Source: a virus. Taken from it: a DNA stretch of 59,958 nucleotides. The stretch's first letter is position 1, and every line of letters starts with the position of its first letter. Positions 24,071-33,360 of the stretch are shown here, one piece after another. A model generated the notes under the pieces. The model did not search any database. It was not told the origin of the DNA and was given only the letters and a program-made list of their open reading frames with translations. Both the position numbers and the translations under genes were made by a program. The stretch lies in IMG/VR virus record IMGVR_UViG_3300005584_000003, positions 1 to 59,958 of that record; one strand, written 5' to 3'.

Positions 24071-27000
24071 ATGGCACAAAACACACTAAACTACATCCAG
24101 CAACCGATTACGGCTACTGCTGAAAGCACATTAGGGGCTACCGGTGCAACTGGTCCTATTGGGCAGACGGGTGCGCGTGGACCGGCTGGTGATAGCACGG
24201 CTGGCAGTGGTAATGGTTCGACGGGTGCAACTGGCGTGATGGGTCCTAGTGGCCCTACGGGTCCAAATGGCGCTACTGGTGCTGGTGTAACAGGTGCTAC
24301 GGGCATTATGGGTCCAACGGGCTCAAATGGGGCTACAGGCCCTGCTGGTGCTACTGGTACTCCGGGTCCTGCGGCAACACAGGGTGCCACCGGAGCAACG
24401 GGCATTCAAGGCCCCAGTGGTTCTACGGGAGTAGCGGGTCCATCGGGCCCAACAGGTCCTAGCGGTGCATTAGGTACAACTGGTCCCACTGGTGTTGCTG
24501 GTGCCACTGGTATTGCTGGAGCAACCGGCCCATCCGGTCTTCAGGGACCCACCGGCACACAAGGCCCAACCGGATCCTATGGTAATGCGGGTGTAACAGG
24601 AGCAACCGGTTCATCAGGCGCCACCGGAGCACAGGGTATTCAAGGACTTCAGGGAGGAACTGGATCTACTGGCGTGCAAGGTGTTCAAGGTATAACAGGG
24701 GCAACTGGTGTTCAAGGAGTACAGGGCGTTACCGGTATAACCGGAGCAACAGGCGCTGGTATTACTGGAGTAACAGGTCCGGTTGGTGTAACTGGCGCTA
24801 CCGGTCCACAAGGACCAACAGGTACGGGTTTAGCAGATGTTACAACAATTGATTACCTTCTTTCTGATGGTACAGATAATTACGCCTATACATCAAATCC
24901 TTCTTTATACTCAATTAATTCATACAGGCTTTCAGAAACTCTTTGTGGTGATGCCGCGCAAACCGGATATGGAATTGAAGAGGTATTATTAACAGAAGGT
25001 GGAGACGGATACACTAACAGTGCTCCAGTCGTTTCGTTTACTGGTGGTGGCGGCTCAGGCGCTGTTGCAGTAGCAACCGTTGCCGGTGGTTTTGTAACCG
25101 GAATAGGAATTAGAAACGGTGGCAGCGGTTACGGTTCTGCTCCGGGAGTTGTGTTTACTGGTGGTGGAGGCAGTGGTGCAACAGCAACAGCAACCATTTC
25201 GGGCGGTTCCGTAAACTCAATAACAATCACAAGTGGAGGAAGTGGTTATGATTCATATATCGGTACTTTTATTGGTGGAACCGGAACTGGAGCAAGTTGC
25301 AATATTTCTGTAGCGAATAATAAAGTTGTTTTGGTTCAAGTAACGGCTACCGGTTCAGGTTATCGCCATATTCCGGGACAAATTCAATACACTGGAAGCA
25401 TTTTTATATTAAACGTAGGAGATCGAGGAATAACTGACAATACGGCAATGAACGCATTGCTTCCAAATGGTGTTAACGTATTGGCATTATCATTATTTCC
25501 AGAAGGGACCACTTTAACAGGAAAAACTTGGAATGGCACTAAGTGGGTTCTTACATTTTCACAATCACCTATTGGTGGTGCTACTTATTATGAGTGCGTT
25601 TTTGGTATTCCAACTATTTCCCCAAATAGATCAATGGGAAGCGGTGGAGGGTGGGATTATCGAGTTGTTCAAGGTCCACGAAGAAAATATCGAATCCCAC
25701 CCGGTAATTATAGATTTGAAGCTGGAATCCCATTGCAGGGCATAACAAATGCCGTTTTAGACTGTACGGGAGTTGTTATTTATGCTTACAATAGTACGGC
25801 TAATCCCAGCCCGCCGCCATCTTCATTTGCCGGAAATGGACCTTGGACCGAAATTTCAGACACTAGCACTAAATTTGAATTAATTAATTTAACTTCATCC
25901 GGTAGATCTACATTAGGCACTTTAAATCCATATACAAGGGGAGACAGTATGCCCCTATCAATTAGGGGTTCATATAATATTATACGTGGTTGCACGCTGA
26001 CATCGGGAGGGGATTTCGGGCTACGCGTTGGCGGGAGTTCTATGCGTTCATATGGGTTAAGGGTATACGAATATAATTCAGATTGTTCGTGGGGTGATTT
26101 CTGTCATTTTGGAAACGTAGACGGATGTCTTTTTACTGATTTTAATGGTAATCAAGCGGGCGATGATGGTTTAGCTTTGTACAGTGACGTATATTCTGTT
26201 GTAGCCCAACCAACGCTTATTGGTTTTGTAACTTATGCTAATAGGAATAGTGCTGGCTCTGGATACAATAACGGTACTTTTTTATGTACCGCAGTTTCTG
26301 GTGGAGCACAAGCCAACATAACCGTTTCTGGTGGATCTATCACTAATAGTAATCCTGTCACTAATGGTGGAAGCGGATATACCAGTGGGCCAATGTTCGA
26401 TTTAAGTCCACTTGGTGGCGGGAGCGGCGGAGCAGTTCAGGGTCATTTAACATGGAATGGTATCTCTGGATCATGGGGGGTTCAAAATAGTAATTTGTAT
26501 AAAAAATACGGGTATCAGACCGAAATGAAATTTATTGATGGTTCTACTAGAAAAGAAATTTCTTTTGCTCTTTCAAATACTAATGGTGGCTCTCTTGGGT
26601 CTACAATTATAACGGGTAGTTTTGGGTGGACCGGTCAGCCATCATTAGAATATTCTACTGGCGGAAGAAATTTAGTAATTTCTAACGGAATATTTAAAAA
26701 GTGCGGCTGGCGGGGTATGTTAATTGGCCCATATAATTGGGAAAATATTGCAATTTCTAATGTTTCTTTTGATGGAGTCGGTGGACACGGCATTGCAATA
26801 GGAGACGGTGCCGATTCCGACTTTGGATCTCTGCCAGTTCAAAAAAACATATCAATAACCGGTATTGTTTTTAAAGGAATTGGAGTTCCTCAATACCGGA
26901 GTGATGAAGACAGAAATATTGCTCAAATTTTTAACCTTAATAGCGGTAATTTTGAATTATTTTGCATAAAAAATCCATCGGATTCTAGCACCATAGCGAT

Positions 27001-27112
27001 CTACAATTCCAGCAACCTTGTCTTTAATTGCATGATGGATACGGGCGTCGTTACCTATTCTAAATCTAATTCAACAAATGTTAACAAGGTGGCCCTAACC
27101 GCCATTACATAG
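24071..27112 (+). CDS. Collagen-like tail spike with beta-helix
   Basis: A 1013-residue protein. Residues about 20-255 are Gly-X-Y repeats (GATGATG, GPTG). About 290-430 holds GGSGY repeats ([13 protein letters not shown]) common in aquatic phage structural proteins. From about 540 a Gly/Asn-rich right-handed beta-helix follows, starting [15 protein letters not shown], with repeated ISNV/VISN turns, as in tail spikes and pectate-lyase folds that bind or cleave surface glycans. A second GSGY segment lies near 730-790. No catalytic residues can be assigned. It likely acts in host recognition. Confidence 0.75.
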   Translation: MAQNTLNYIQQPITATAESTLGATGATGPIGQTGARGPAGDSTAGSGNGSTGATGVMGPSGPTGPNGATGAGVTGATGIMGPTGSNGATGPAGATGTPGPAATQGATGATGIQGPSGSTGVAGPSGPTGPSGALGTTGPTGVAGATGIAGATGPSGLQGPTGTQGPTGSYGNAGVTGATGSSGATGAQGIQGLQGGTGSTGVQGVQGITGATGVQGVQGVTGITGATGAGITGVTGPVGVTGATGPQGPTGTGLADVTTIDYLLSDGTDNYAYTSNPSLYSINSYRLSETLCGDAAQTGYGIEEVLLTEGGDGYTNSAPVVSFTGGGGSGAVAVATVAGGFVTGIGIRNGGSGYGSAPGVVFTGGGGSGATATATISGGSVNSITITSGGSGYDSYIGTFIGGTGTGASCNISVANNKVVLVQVTATGSGYRHIPGQIQYTGSIFILNVGDRGITDNTAMNALLPNGVNVLALSLFPEGTTLTGKTWNGTKWVLTFSQSPIGGATYYECVFGIPTISPNRSMGSGGGWDYRVVQGPRRKYRIPPGNYRFEAGIPLQGITNAVLDCTGVVIYAYNSTANPSPPPSSFAGNGPWTEISDTSTKFELINLTSSGRSTLGTLNPYTRGDSMPLSIRGSYNIIRGCTLTSGGDFGLRVGGSSMRSYGLRVYEYNSDCSWGDFCHFGNVDGCLFTDFNGNQAGDDGLALYSDVYSVVAQPTLIGFVTYANRNSAGSGYNNGTFLCTAVSGGAQANITVSGGSITNSNPVTNGGSGYTSGPMFDLSPLGGGSGGAVQGHLTWNGISGSWGVQNSNLYKKYGYQTEMKFIDGSTRKEISFALSNTNGGSLGSTIITGSFGWTGQPSLEYSTGGRNLVISNGIFKKCGWRGMLIGPYNWENIAISNVSFDGVGGHGIAIGDGADSDFGSLPVQKNISITGIVFKGIGVPQYRSDEDRNIAQIFNLNSGNFELFCIKNPSDSSTIAIYNSSNLVFNCMMDTGVVTYSKSNSTNVNKVALTAIT

Positions 27113-27116
27113 TTAA

Positions 27117-27144
27117 TTGCCCTAAAACCCTTCTAACTGATACC
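27117..27144 (+). promoter_or_regulatory. Possible leaderless-type promoter
   Basis: TTGCCC-16-GATACC; TTG is exactly 36 bases before the ATG at 27153. The -10 match is weak (3 of 6). Confidence 0.35.
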
Positions 27145-27152
27145 ATCCCCCC

Positions 27153-27860
27153 ATGCCCACATGTTGTACCCCCACTGGCTGCTGTAGCTCCGTCGATTCG
27201 ATGTGCGCTCCTCCCGTACCCGTAGCGACTGTCGTTGCTGGCCCAATGGGTCCGTCGGGTCCAGCAGGGCCAACCGGCCCACAGGGGTTGCGTGGCTTTA
27301 GCGGTGCAACAGGCGCTGGACAAACCGGCCCACAAGGTCCTATTGGCTTGCAGGGTGTTACCGGGATTACGGGAGCCACTGGCGTGGCTGGTACTAGTCC
27401 AATATTGGCACTATTTACCGGTTATCGCTGGAATCCCAATACGCCATATACTAACGCGCTTTTAGAATTAGCCGATCAAAGACTCATAAATATGGGAGCA
27501 ATCCCATTTGCAAGCGGAACTTATTTGTTCCATGTTGAAATGCAACTTGGGTGGACCGGTAACGGTACTGAAAGTCAAAATGGAGATGTTTGGCTGCAAA
27601 ATGGTCTTTATAATACTGTAGCTACATTCAAATGGGCTCGGCTTCGCCCGACAAGCGCGCTAACAAACGATAATTATGGAACGGTATCTAGTTATGGGCA
27701 TTGGGTTCAAGCCGGGGTAACACAATTTAATAATTTGATCCTAAACTCAGGGGATGATGTCTTTTTGCTAGGCGCTCAAATCACCGCTTACGCTGCTCCT
27801 GCCAATGTAATAATTTCGCCCGGATTTACCAATGGAAACAATGATGGAACTACGGTATAA
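27153..27860 (+). CDS. Cys-rich collagen-like protein with jelly-roll-like end
   Basis: A 235-residue protein. The N-terminus has six Cys in the first 25 residues ([18 protein letters not shown]), then a Gly-X-Y region (about 30-80), then a beta-rich C-terminal domain of about 150 residues ([40 protein letters not shown]), resembling C1q/TNF-like trimeric heads at the end of collagen stalks. The Cys cluster could cross-link the three chains or anchor the fibre. A similar Cys-rich start occurs in the fibre at 42975. Confidence 0.7.
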   Translation: MPTCCTPTGCCSSVDSMCAPPVPVATVVAGPMGPSGPAGPTGPQGLRGFSGATGAGQTGPQGPIGLQGVTGITGATGVAGTSPILALFTGYRWNPNTPYTNALLELADQRLINMGAIPFASGTYLFHVEMQLGWTGNGTESQNGDVWLQNGLYNTVATFKWARLRPTSALTNDNYGTVSSYGHWVQAGVTQFNNLILNSGDDVFLLGAQITAYAAPANVIISPGFTNGNNDGTTV

Positions 27861-27880
27861 TTTTAACCAATTAACAACCC

Positions 27881-28291
27881 ATGAATGAATCAGAAAGAGA
27901 AGCAGCGTTCCCCATCCATATTGAGCTTGGTTCTAAACGACCAGATATGTTTGGCGTTTCTAATATGAAGTCTAATAAAGAAGATAAGCCAAAGAAGGTT
28001 TATCCCCGTCTGTTTTTGAGCAACGTTGAAGGTCTTGAGAAACTACCGGAAGAAGGCTGCATGCTCGTTGATTTCAAAATTAAAAATATGAGCGTTAGCA
28101 AGAATGATGAAGATGAGCCCAACACCACCGTTGAGCTGGAAATCCATACCATTTGTTTACAAGACGATGAATCGGATGATCCTGATGACATCATTGATGA
28201 AATGACCGCCAAGGTCATGAAGAAGAAAAACCGCAATGAAGACTACGACTCATCTGAAGACGAAGGTGAGGACGACGAAACCGAAGAATAA
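27881..28291 (+). CDS. Acidic hypothetical protein
   Basis: A 136-residue protein. A beta-type body (PIHIELGSKRPDMFG, CMLVDFKIKNMSV, TTVELEIHTICL) is followed by an acidic, disordered tail (DDPDDIIDEM, then SSEDEGEDDETEE). It lies 3 nt before the neck-like gene. No family is recognised; a virion or assembly role is suggested by position only. A TATAAT at 27856-27861, 19 nt upstream, could be a promoter. Confidence 0.5.
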   Translation: MNESEREAAFPIHIELGSKRPDMFGVSNMKSNKEDKPKKVYPRLFLSNVEGLEKLPEEGCMLVDFKIKNMSVSKNDEDEPNTTVELEIHTICLQDDESDDPDDIIDEMTAKVMKKKNRNEDYDSSEDEGEDDETEE

Positions 28292-28293
28292 CC

Positions 28294-29277
28294 ATGCTGA
28301 CTCACGGGCAAGCCTCACTCGGTCCTCCGACGCTCGGTGAAATCATTACGGCTTCAAAGAGCCGCGATGTACTCGGCATTGATAATCGCGATGCCATCAT
28401 TGATTATATACAGCGAGCAATTGAACTGGCGACGTATCGCGCCCAATGGGATCCGTTATTGGGTACGATGGACATATGCAGCGATGAATGCGGTCTGGTT
28501 ACCCTTCCATCAGAAGTTGGTACTATTTTAGCATGTAACGTTGGTGGATTCCCGGCCCTATTTAGGAATTCATGGTTTCAATACCACATCAATGGTCCGG
28601 GCTCTGAACGTGGTCCCGGGGTTGGCGCCATGTGCGATTATACGTGGGACGATCAGGGTTTTAGTCCCGTCTTCCAGAACCTTAACGGATGGTCGTATGT
28701 TGCCGCATTTGTTGAAGATACCGACGACGGGCAAGGCAACTTGTCCCTTCAAGTGTACGGAGACACGATGGACAGCAACTATAACGAGAAGTTTGTTATG
28801 GTAAACGTCCCGTTATTAAATGGTTATGCGGCTACGGACCCTAACGCGACCCAATTTAAACGTATTACACGTGTAGTTAAGCCAGTAACAGCTGGGTACA
28901 TAAAGCTCATCGCATTCCCCGGTGTACAGCAGGCAAATGGCCGCACGCTTGGTTATTACGCCCCTAACGAGACACAACCACAGTATCGTCGCATTCGTGT
29001 TAACGCGGCCTGCAAATGGGTCAGGGTTAAGTATAGACGCAGTGAAATCAAACTCGTTTATGACACGGACCTTGTTCCATTCCCATCAAAGCAAGCTATG
29101 TTGTTCTTATTGAAGTCAATACGACTATTTGAAACGAATAACTTAGAAATTGCACAGGCTTACGAAAACAAAGCAATTCAGATTCTATTGGATATGGATT
29201 TTATTCAGAACGGCCCCGCAACCTTCAAATTACAGGTAGAACCCGGCTATGGACTTGGATGCATCGACTACCGCTAA
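28294..29277 (+). CDS. Putative neck/tail connector protein
   Basis: A 327-residue protein placed before the nozzle-like gene. The N-terminal helix region (GEIITASKSRDVLGIDNRD) and helical C-terminus (LFLLKSIRLFETNNLEIAQAYENKA) bracket a beta-rich middle. This matches podovirus head-to-tail connector proteins (gp11-like, a ring below the portal) in size and order. No invariant motif is visible, so the role is inferred from context. Confidence 0.5.
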   Translation: MLTHGQASLGPPTLGEIITASKSRDVLGIDNRDAIIDYIQRAIELATYRAQWDPLLGTMDICSDECGLVTLPSEVGTILACNVGGFPALFRNSWFQYHINGPGSERGPGVGAMCDYTWDDQGFSPVFQNLNGWSYVAAFVEDTDDGQGNLSLQVYGDTMDSNYNEKFVMVNVPLLNGYAATDPNATQFKRITRVVKPVTAGYIKLIAFPGVQQANGRTLGYYAPNETQPQYRRIRVNAACKWVRVKYRRSEIKLVYDTDLVPFPSKQAMLFLLKSIRLFETNNLEIAQAYENKAIQILLDMDFIQNGPATFKLQVEPGYGLGCIDYR

Positions 29278-29283
29278 TATAAT
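29255..29283 (+). promoter_or_regulatory. Promoter giving a leaderless transcript
   Basis: TTGGAT-17-TATAAT with a perfect -10, ending 6 nt before the ATG at 29290. The predicted start site falls on the A of the ATG. Confidence 0.55.
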
Positions 29284-29289
29284 CAACCC

Positions 29290-31329
29290 ATGCAATCAGT
29301 CCCGCAAACACGCACGTTTAAGGACTTCATCGGGTTCACTGATGGGGTTGACAGCTATTTAGATCAGCAATACATCAAGGACACACAGGTTCGATGGGCT
29401 GAAAACGCCGTTAATAAGGGTGGTATTTGGCAAACTCGTCCGGGTTATGATTCTGTACTTAGTCTTGATTATGAAGCTGGGACTGAATTCTACACGTGGT
29501 GGCATGATCCAGCTGGCAATAACGAACAAGTTGTTTATCCGCAGTTCTTTACGATATTTGAGACAACGTCTGGCGATAATCAATTTATCTTTGGGGTGTC
29601 TGGTGCCGTATTCTATTGTTCGATTGATTCCAATGGAGGGATCCAGCCACCCCGATTAATTACTGCATTAAGATTTAGTCGTAATGCCGATCAAATAAAC
29701 ACGGCTGCTACGGTAAAGACATCTGACATACAATCTGGAATTATTGTAGTAACTCCGCCCCGTAATATTCTTATTATTCAAGACGGTGTATCTCGCGCTG
29801 GTTATTGGGACGGAACATCGGGCGGTCACTTAAATCCAACAAAACGTTGGGAAACGGACAGTCTTGGCAGCACGATTTATATCGATGGATATAATCAAAC
29901 ACGTATTGGCCAATACATGGCTTGGAGTAATAATCGGCTTTGGATATTTAGCGGTAAAGAAGGCTATGCTTCAGATCTTAATGATCCACTGCACTTTACA
30001 GAAGAAACTGTATTGGTTAACGTTCCAAGCTTTACTTTTCCTGATGACGTAACCGGCGCCATTGATCGTGGAACTTCAGGTGTTTTAGAAAACATGCTGT
30101 TTGTGGGAACTAAAGGCGGTATTTTTACTTTGTGGTCAGGCGTAACAGACCGAACACAATGGAGATACACAGTTGATTTTAAAAGAAAAGTATTCTCCGG
30201 TTTATCATGCGTATCTCATAAATCAATGATCGCCCATATGGGCCTATTGTACTGGTATTCCGATAGCGGCATTGTATCTCTTGATTCTCTTGGCACGCAG
30301 ACCATAACGCAGGCGTTGCCGCCTATTGATAGCGAAATGGTCTATTCCAAGAACAAGATGTCGGGTGATCGTTCTAGGATTTGTGCCGGTAAATTTGACT
30401 CCTATATATGGTGGTCGGTTCCCGTTGCCGTAAACGGTCCAGAATCTAATTACCCTTCTATGTATCACGGGAGGGTCTATAATGGTCATACTCAAGTGTT
30501 AGATCGCATTGTTACCCCAGTGCCATTTACGTATGCTCAGCCAAGTGCTTACAGCGTAACGGCGTGGCAAGGGGTATGGACGGGTCTTCGTCCTGTTGAA
30601 TGGGCTACAAATGAGATTAATGGCGTAATACGAACATACTGCTTATCTCTTGATTATGATGGTGTTATGCGCATTTGGGAAGGTTTCAACGGTAATCGTG
30701 CTGATAACGGCAACCCAATTACGTGGGCTATTGAAACAAAAGCTCATGCTGTTACCGATTCGCCATTTTCTAAATCTATATTTAGGCATTTTCGTATACT
30801 AATTACACAACTTTACGGCAATTTGAGCGTTGAAGGTTATTGGAAGGGTTTACGCGGTCAATATCATCAATTGATGGATACATCGGTATCAGCGACTCCG
30901 GGATCTATTCTTCTCAATAATCCAGATTATTTCCCACTTAAAAATAATACAGTATCGACGAGTTTTACCAAACAAGTTCGCGATCTTCTATCCAAGGATA
31001 ATAGAGATCCAGAGGCATGCACGTCCGCTAACGTAGAAAGTAAATATCAAGACGACATTGATACCGCCTTTAGCTTATACTTCACTTTTACTGGTGTAGG
31101 CGCCTTAAAGGCCTACCGTCTTGCAACGGACATTAACCCCGACAATACGGAGGGCGAAGTTCTTGCGGCGGAAACCGGTCAGCGCATTCTACCAGAAGAA
31201 GGATGTCCTGAATTTGTTGCTGGTAATCTCCCCGCATATACCCTAGTAAAACGCCCAGCAAAGGATGCCCTCTCGCCCACCGTAAATACCTTCACAGAGA
31301 CAGGATACCAACTTCCCTTGTCACAATAA
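29290..31329 (+). CDS. Putative tail nozzle / beta-propeller protein
   Basis: A 679-residue protein. The early segment AVNKGGIWQTRPGYDSV resembles the RGG-QTRPG start of podovirus nozzle proteins (T7 gp12-like), which form the distal tail tube. Beta-propeller-like blades follow with Trp/Tyr-rich strands (WSNNRLWIFSG, LYWYSDSGIVSL, SYIWWSVPV). It sits just downstream of the connector-like gene, the usual order. The C-terminus is less structured. It has a leaderless-type promoter. Confidence 0.6.
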   Translation: MQSVPQTRTFKDFIGFTDGVDSYLDQQYIKDTQVRWAENAVNKGGIWQTRPGYDSVLSLDYEAGTEFYTWWHDPAGNNEQVVYPQFFTIFETTSGDNQFIFGVSGAVFYCSIDSNGGIQPPRLITALRFSRNADQINTAATVKTSDIQSGIIVVTPPRNILIIQDGVSRAGYWDGTSGGHLNPTKRWETDSLGSTIYIDGYNQTRIGQYMAWSNNRLWIFSGKEGYASDLNDPLHFTEETVLVNVPSFTFPDDVTGAIDRGTSGVLENMLFVGTKGGIFTLWSGVTDRTQWRYTVDFKRKVFSGLSCVSHKSMIAHMGLLYWYSDSGIVSLDSLGTQTITQALPPIDSEMVYSKNKMSGDRSRICAGKFDSYIWWSVPVAVNGPESNYPSMYHGRVYNGHTQVLDRIVTPVPFTYAQPSAYSVTAWQGVWTGLRPVEWATNEINGVIRTYCLSLDYDGVMRIWEGFNGNRADNGNPITWAIETKAHAVTDSPFSKSIFRHFRILITQLYGNLSVEGYWKGLRGQYHQLMDTSVSATPGSILLNNPDYFPLKNNTVSTSFTKQVRDLLSKDNRDPEACTSANVESKYQDDIDTAFSLYFTFTGVGALKAYRLATDINPDNTEGEVLAAETGQRILPEEGCPEFVAGNLPAYTLVKRPAKDALSPTVNTFTETGYQLPLSQ

Positions 31330-31346
31330 CCCTTTACTGATAAACT
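31318..31346 (+). promoter_or_regulatory. Promoter giving a leaderless transcript
   Basis: TTGTCA-17-TAAACT with 7 nt to the ATG at 31354. The -35 matches 5 of 6 consensus bases and overlaps the 3' end of the nozzle gene. Confidence 0.55.
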
Positions 31347-31353
31347 AGAATCC

Positions 31354-32064
31354 ATGGCACAGAATATCCCTATTACTCTTACGGCAACGCCTGTCCCGGT
31401 TGGAGTACAGGCCGTGAACATGGATGACTTAATGGAAATCATTGCCGATAGCATCGGCGGTTCAATTTCGGCTGACGTAAGTTTCTTTATTCAGGGATCC
31501 TCCGCCCCAGAAAGCGATCAAGGCATTTTCTACAATACCATTTCTCGTCGTTTTGAGGACTGGAATGGTACGCTTGGGTCGTATACCCCTGTCAGTGAAT
31601 TGCAAGTTGGCGACTTAAAGGCCGCAATTCGCAATTCTGATGATCTTGCCAATGGTTGGGTCTTACTTAACGGGCGCGCAATTACCAATAGTGTCATGCC
31701 CAGCCTTACACAGGTACAAAGATCCAACCTATTGACATTATTTACAACTGGTGCATTGCCCACCTATTCATTCCTGAGCGGTCTTTCAGGGCTTCCCGCT
31801 AATACGGCAATTACCAGTATATCGAATCCTCCTGCGCTACCGACCGCTGGAACGATTAGTTCGCTTCCTATCAGCGAAACGTACTCGCAATTGCAGGTAC
31901 AGGCTTTGCGCGATCAAACGGAAATCCTGTCGGGTTCCAATACTTCTGTTCAGGCCGCGACCACTTCACTTATCTCCGCCTCCGCCACCATATTGGCAGT
32001 TTTAAATAATACCAATGCCGTTGTAGGTCCTCGGTGGTTTGTATTCTGTGGTTACCCAACCTAA
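31354..32064 (+). CDS. Tail-collar-like fibre accessory protein
   Basis: A 236-residue protein. After a helical start it carries QVGDLKAAIRNSDDLANGWVL with NGRAI, resembling the GW-L-C-DGR core of phage tail-collar domains, and ends WFVFCGYPT, also collar-like. The middle is helical and Ser/Thr-rich. It probably forms a small tail structural or fibre-attachment part. The next gene starts one base after its stop. Confidence 0.55.
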   Translation: MAQNIPITLTATPVPVGVQAVNMDDLMEIIADSIGGSISADVSFFIQGSSAPESDQGIFYNTISRRFEDWNGTLGSYTPVSELQVGDLKAAIRNSDDLANGWVLLNGRAITNSVMPSLTQVQRSNLLTLFTTGALPTYSFLSGLSGLPANTAITSISNPPALPTAGTISSLPISETYSQLQVQALRDQTEILSGSNTSVQAATTSLISASATILAVLNNTNAVVGPRWFVFCGYPT

Positions 32065-32065
32065 T

Positions 32066-32548
32066 ATGTCAGCCCAATTAGAATCATTGATGGAAGTCGC
32101 CCCCTGCGTTAACGTTGAGCAGGAGGAAGCAGCGCGTCATGACAAAATCAATCGATTAGAGGCAGAGATTTATAAGCTACCGAAGGCTGATATTAAGATT
32201 ACGCATCACTTCTCAAATGGTGTTTATGCACGTGAGATGTTCTGCCCAGCGGGTTCTGTTATTACCGGGAAGATCCACAAGACCCGCCACCTTAATATCG
32301 TATCATCGGGCCGTCTTACCGTTTATAACGAAATAGGTGACTTGCGTGAAATAAAGGCTCCCTATACCTTCGTATCAGAAGCAGGCACACGTCGTGCGGC
32401 TCTCGTACACGAAGACACCACATGGACGACGATACACCCCAATCTGGATGAAGAAACTAACATTGTTAAGCTTGAGGAATCACTGGTAGAGAACTATCAG
32501 AATCCACTTATCCAAAACACAACTCAACCATGTCATTCATTGTCGTAG
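32066..32548 (+). CDS. Cupin-fold virion-associated protein
   Basis: A 160-residue protein. Residues about 50-135 match a cupin barrel common in podoviruses: REMFCPAGSVITGKIHKT, HLNIVSSGRLTVYN, and AALVHEDTTWTTIHP with His residues placed as in metal-binding cupins. A helix precedes the barrel. Catalysis is not established; these are usually annotated as structural or unknown. The start at 32066 avoids overlap with the previous gene. It overlaps the next gene by 19 nt. Confidence 0.65.
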   Translation: MSAQLESLMEVAPCVNVEQEEAARHDKINRLEAEIYKLPKADIKITHHFSNGVYAREMFCPAGSVITGKIHKTRHLNIVSSGRLTVYNEIGDLREIKAPYTFVSEAGTRRAALVHEDTTWTTIHPNLDEETNIVKLEESLVENYQNPLIQNTTQPCHSLS

Positions 32549-33348
32549 GCGGAACTATTATAGCAGGAGGCACGGCGGCTGTAACTGGAGGCATAGTTGC
32601 TGCTGGCGCACTAGCAGCATCGGCTGTTGGTGGTGGCCTTATGGCCAAAAATGCGGCCAGTGCTAACGCCAAGAATATTGCTAATTTACAGTACAAGCCC
32701 ATCGATTTGCAGGCTTTGCAAGAACAGGCTCAGGTTAATGCTAAAGAGAATTTAGTAAAATCAATCGAGCTTGAGAAGCAGTACATGCCCGACTTGTCGG
32801 CGGCACGTTTTGGCGTACAGAAACAAGTAGCTGAAGATCTTTCCCGTGGTGGCCAACTTCCTGTTGATGTTCAGAATGCCGTTACTCGTTCTGCGATGAC
32901 AAGTGCTGGTGCGGGTGGGTTTGGTGCCGGTCCATTGACCGCCGCCCAACTTGGTCTTACCTCTTACGATATCCGTAATCAGAATCAAGCAAAGGCCGCA
33001 GCATTATCCGCCGCTAATCCCTTGCCAACCTCGGGTCTTGATCCGGGCTCACTTGCTAGTGCCGCTATTGGCCAGAATACGGCTCAGAATCAATTTAATG
33101 TTGATAAGACAACGGCATCCAATCAAGCACGCTCGGCTAGTGCAGCGGCAAATGCTCAAATCCTTGGTGGTATCACTGGGGCATTTAGCAGCGGGTTTAG
33201 TAATGGTTTTGGTAAAATTCCCGTAGCTCAAAATACGCCTTGGAATACACCTACCACAATGGTAACGAATTTTAGTACAAATGCGCCCAAATATACAAAT
33301 TCGTTCACCCCTCCATCAGGAGCCGTTTCGTCATATTTCAAAAGATAA
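32530..33348 (+). CDS. Putative internal virion / ejection protein (short)
   Basis: A 272-residue, Ala/Gly-rich protein. The first 40 residues are a hydrophobic Gly/Ala helix (GGIVAAGALAASAVGGGLMA), followed by Gln/Ala-rich helices and a Ser/Asn/Gly-rich tail. Size and composition recall ejection proteins of P22-like phages, which leave the head with the DNA and insert into the envelope. Two larger candidates follow. The role is inferred from composition and position. Confidence 0.5.
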   Translation: MSFIVVGGTIIAGGTAAVTGGIVAAGALAASAVGGGLMAKNAASANAKNIANLQYKPIDLQALQEQAQVNAKENLVKSIELEKQYMPDLSAARFGVQKQVAEDLSRGGQLPVDVQNAVTRSAMTSAGAGGFGAGPLTAAQLGLTSYDIRNQNQAKAAALSAANPLPTSGLDPGSLASAAIGQNTAQNQFNVDKTTASNQARSASAAANAQILGGITGAFSSGFSNGFGKIPVAQNTPWNTPTTMVTNFSTNAPKYTNSFTPPSGAVSSYFKR

Positions 33349-33360
33349 ACTTTAATAATT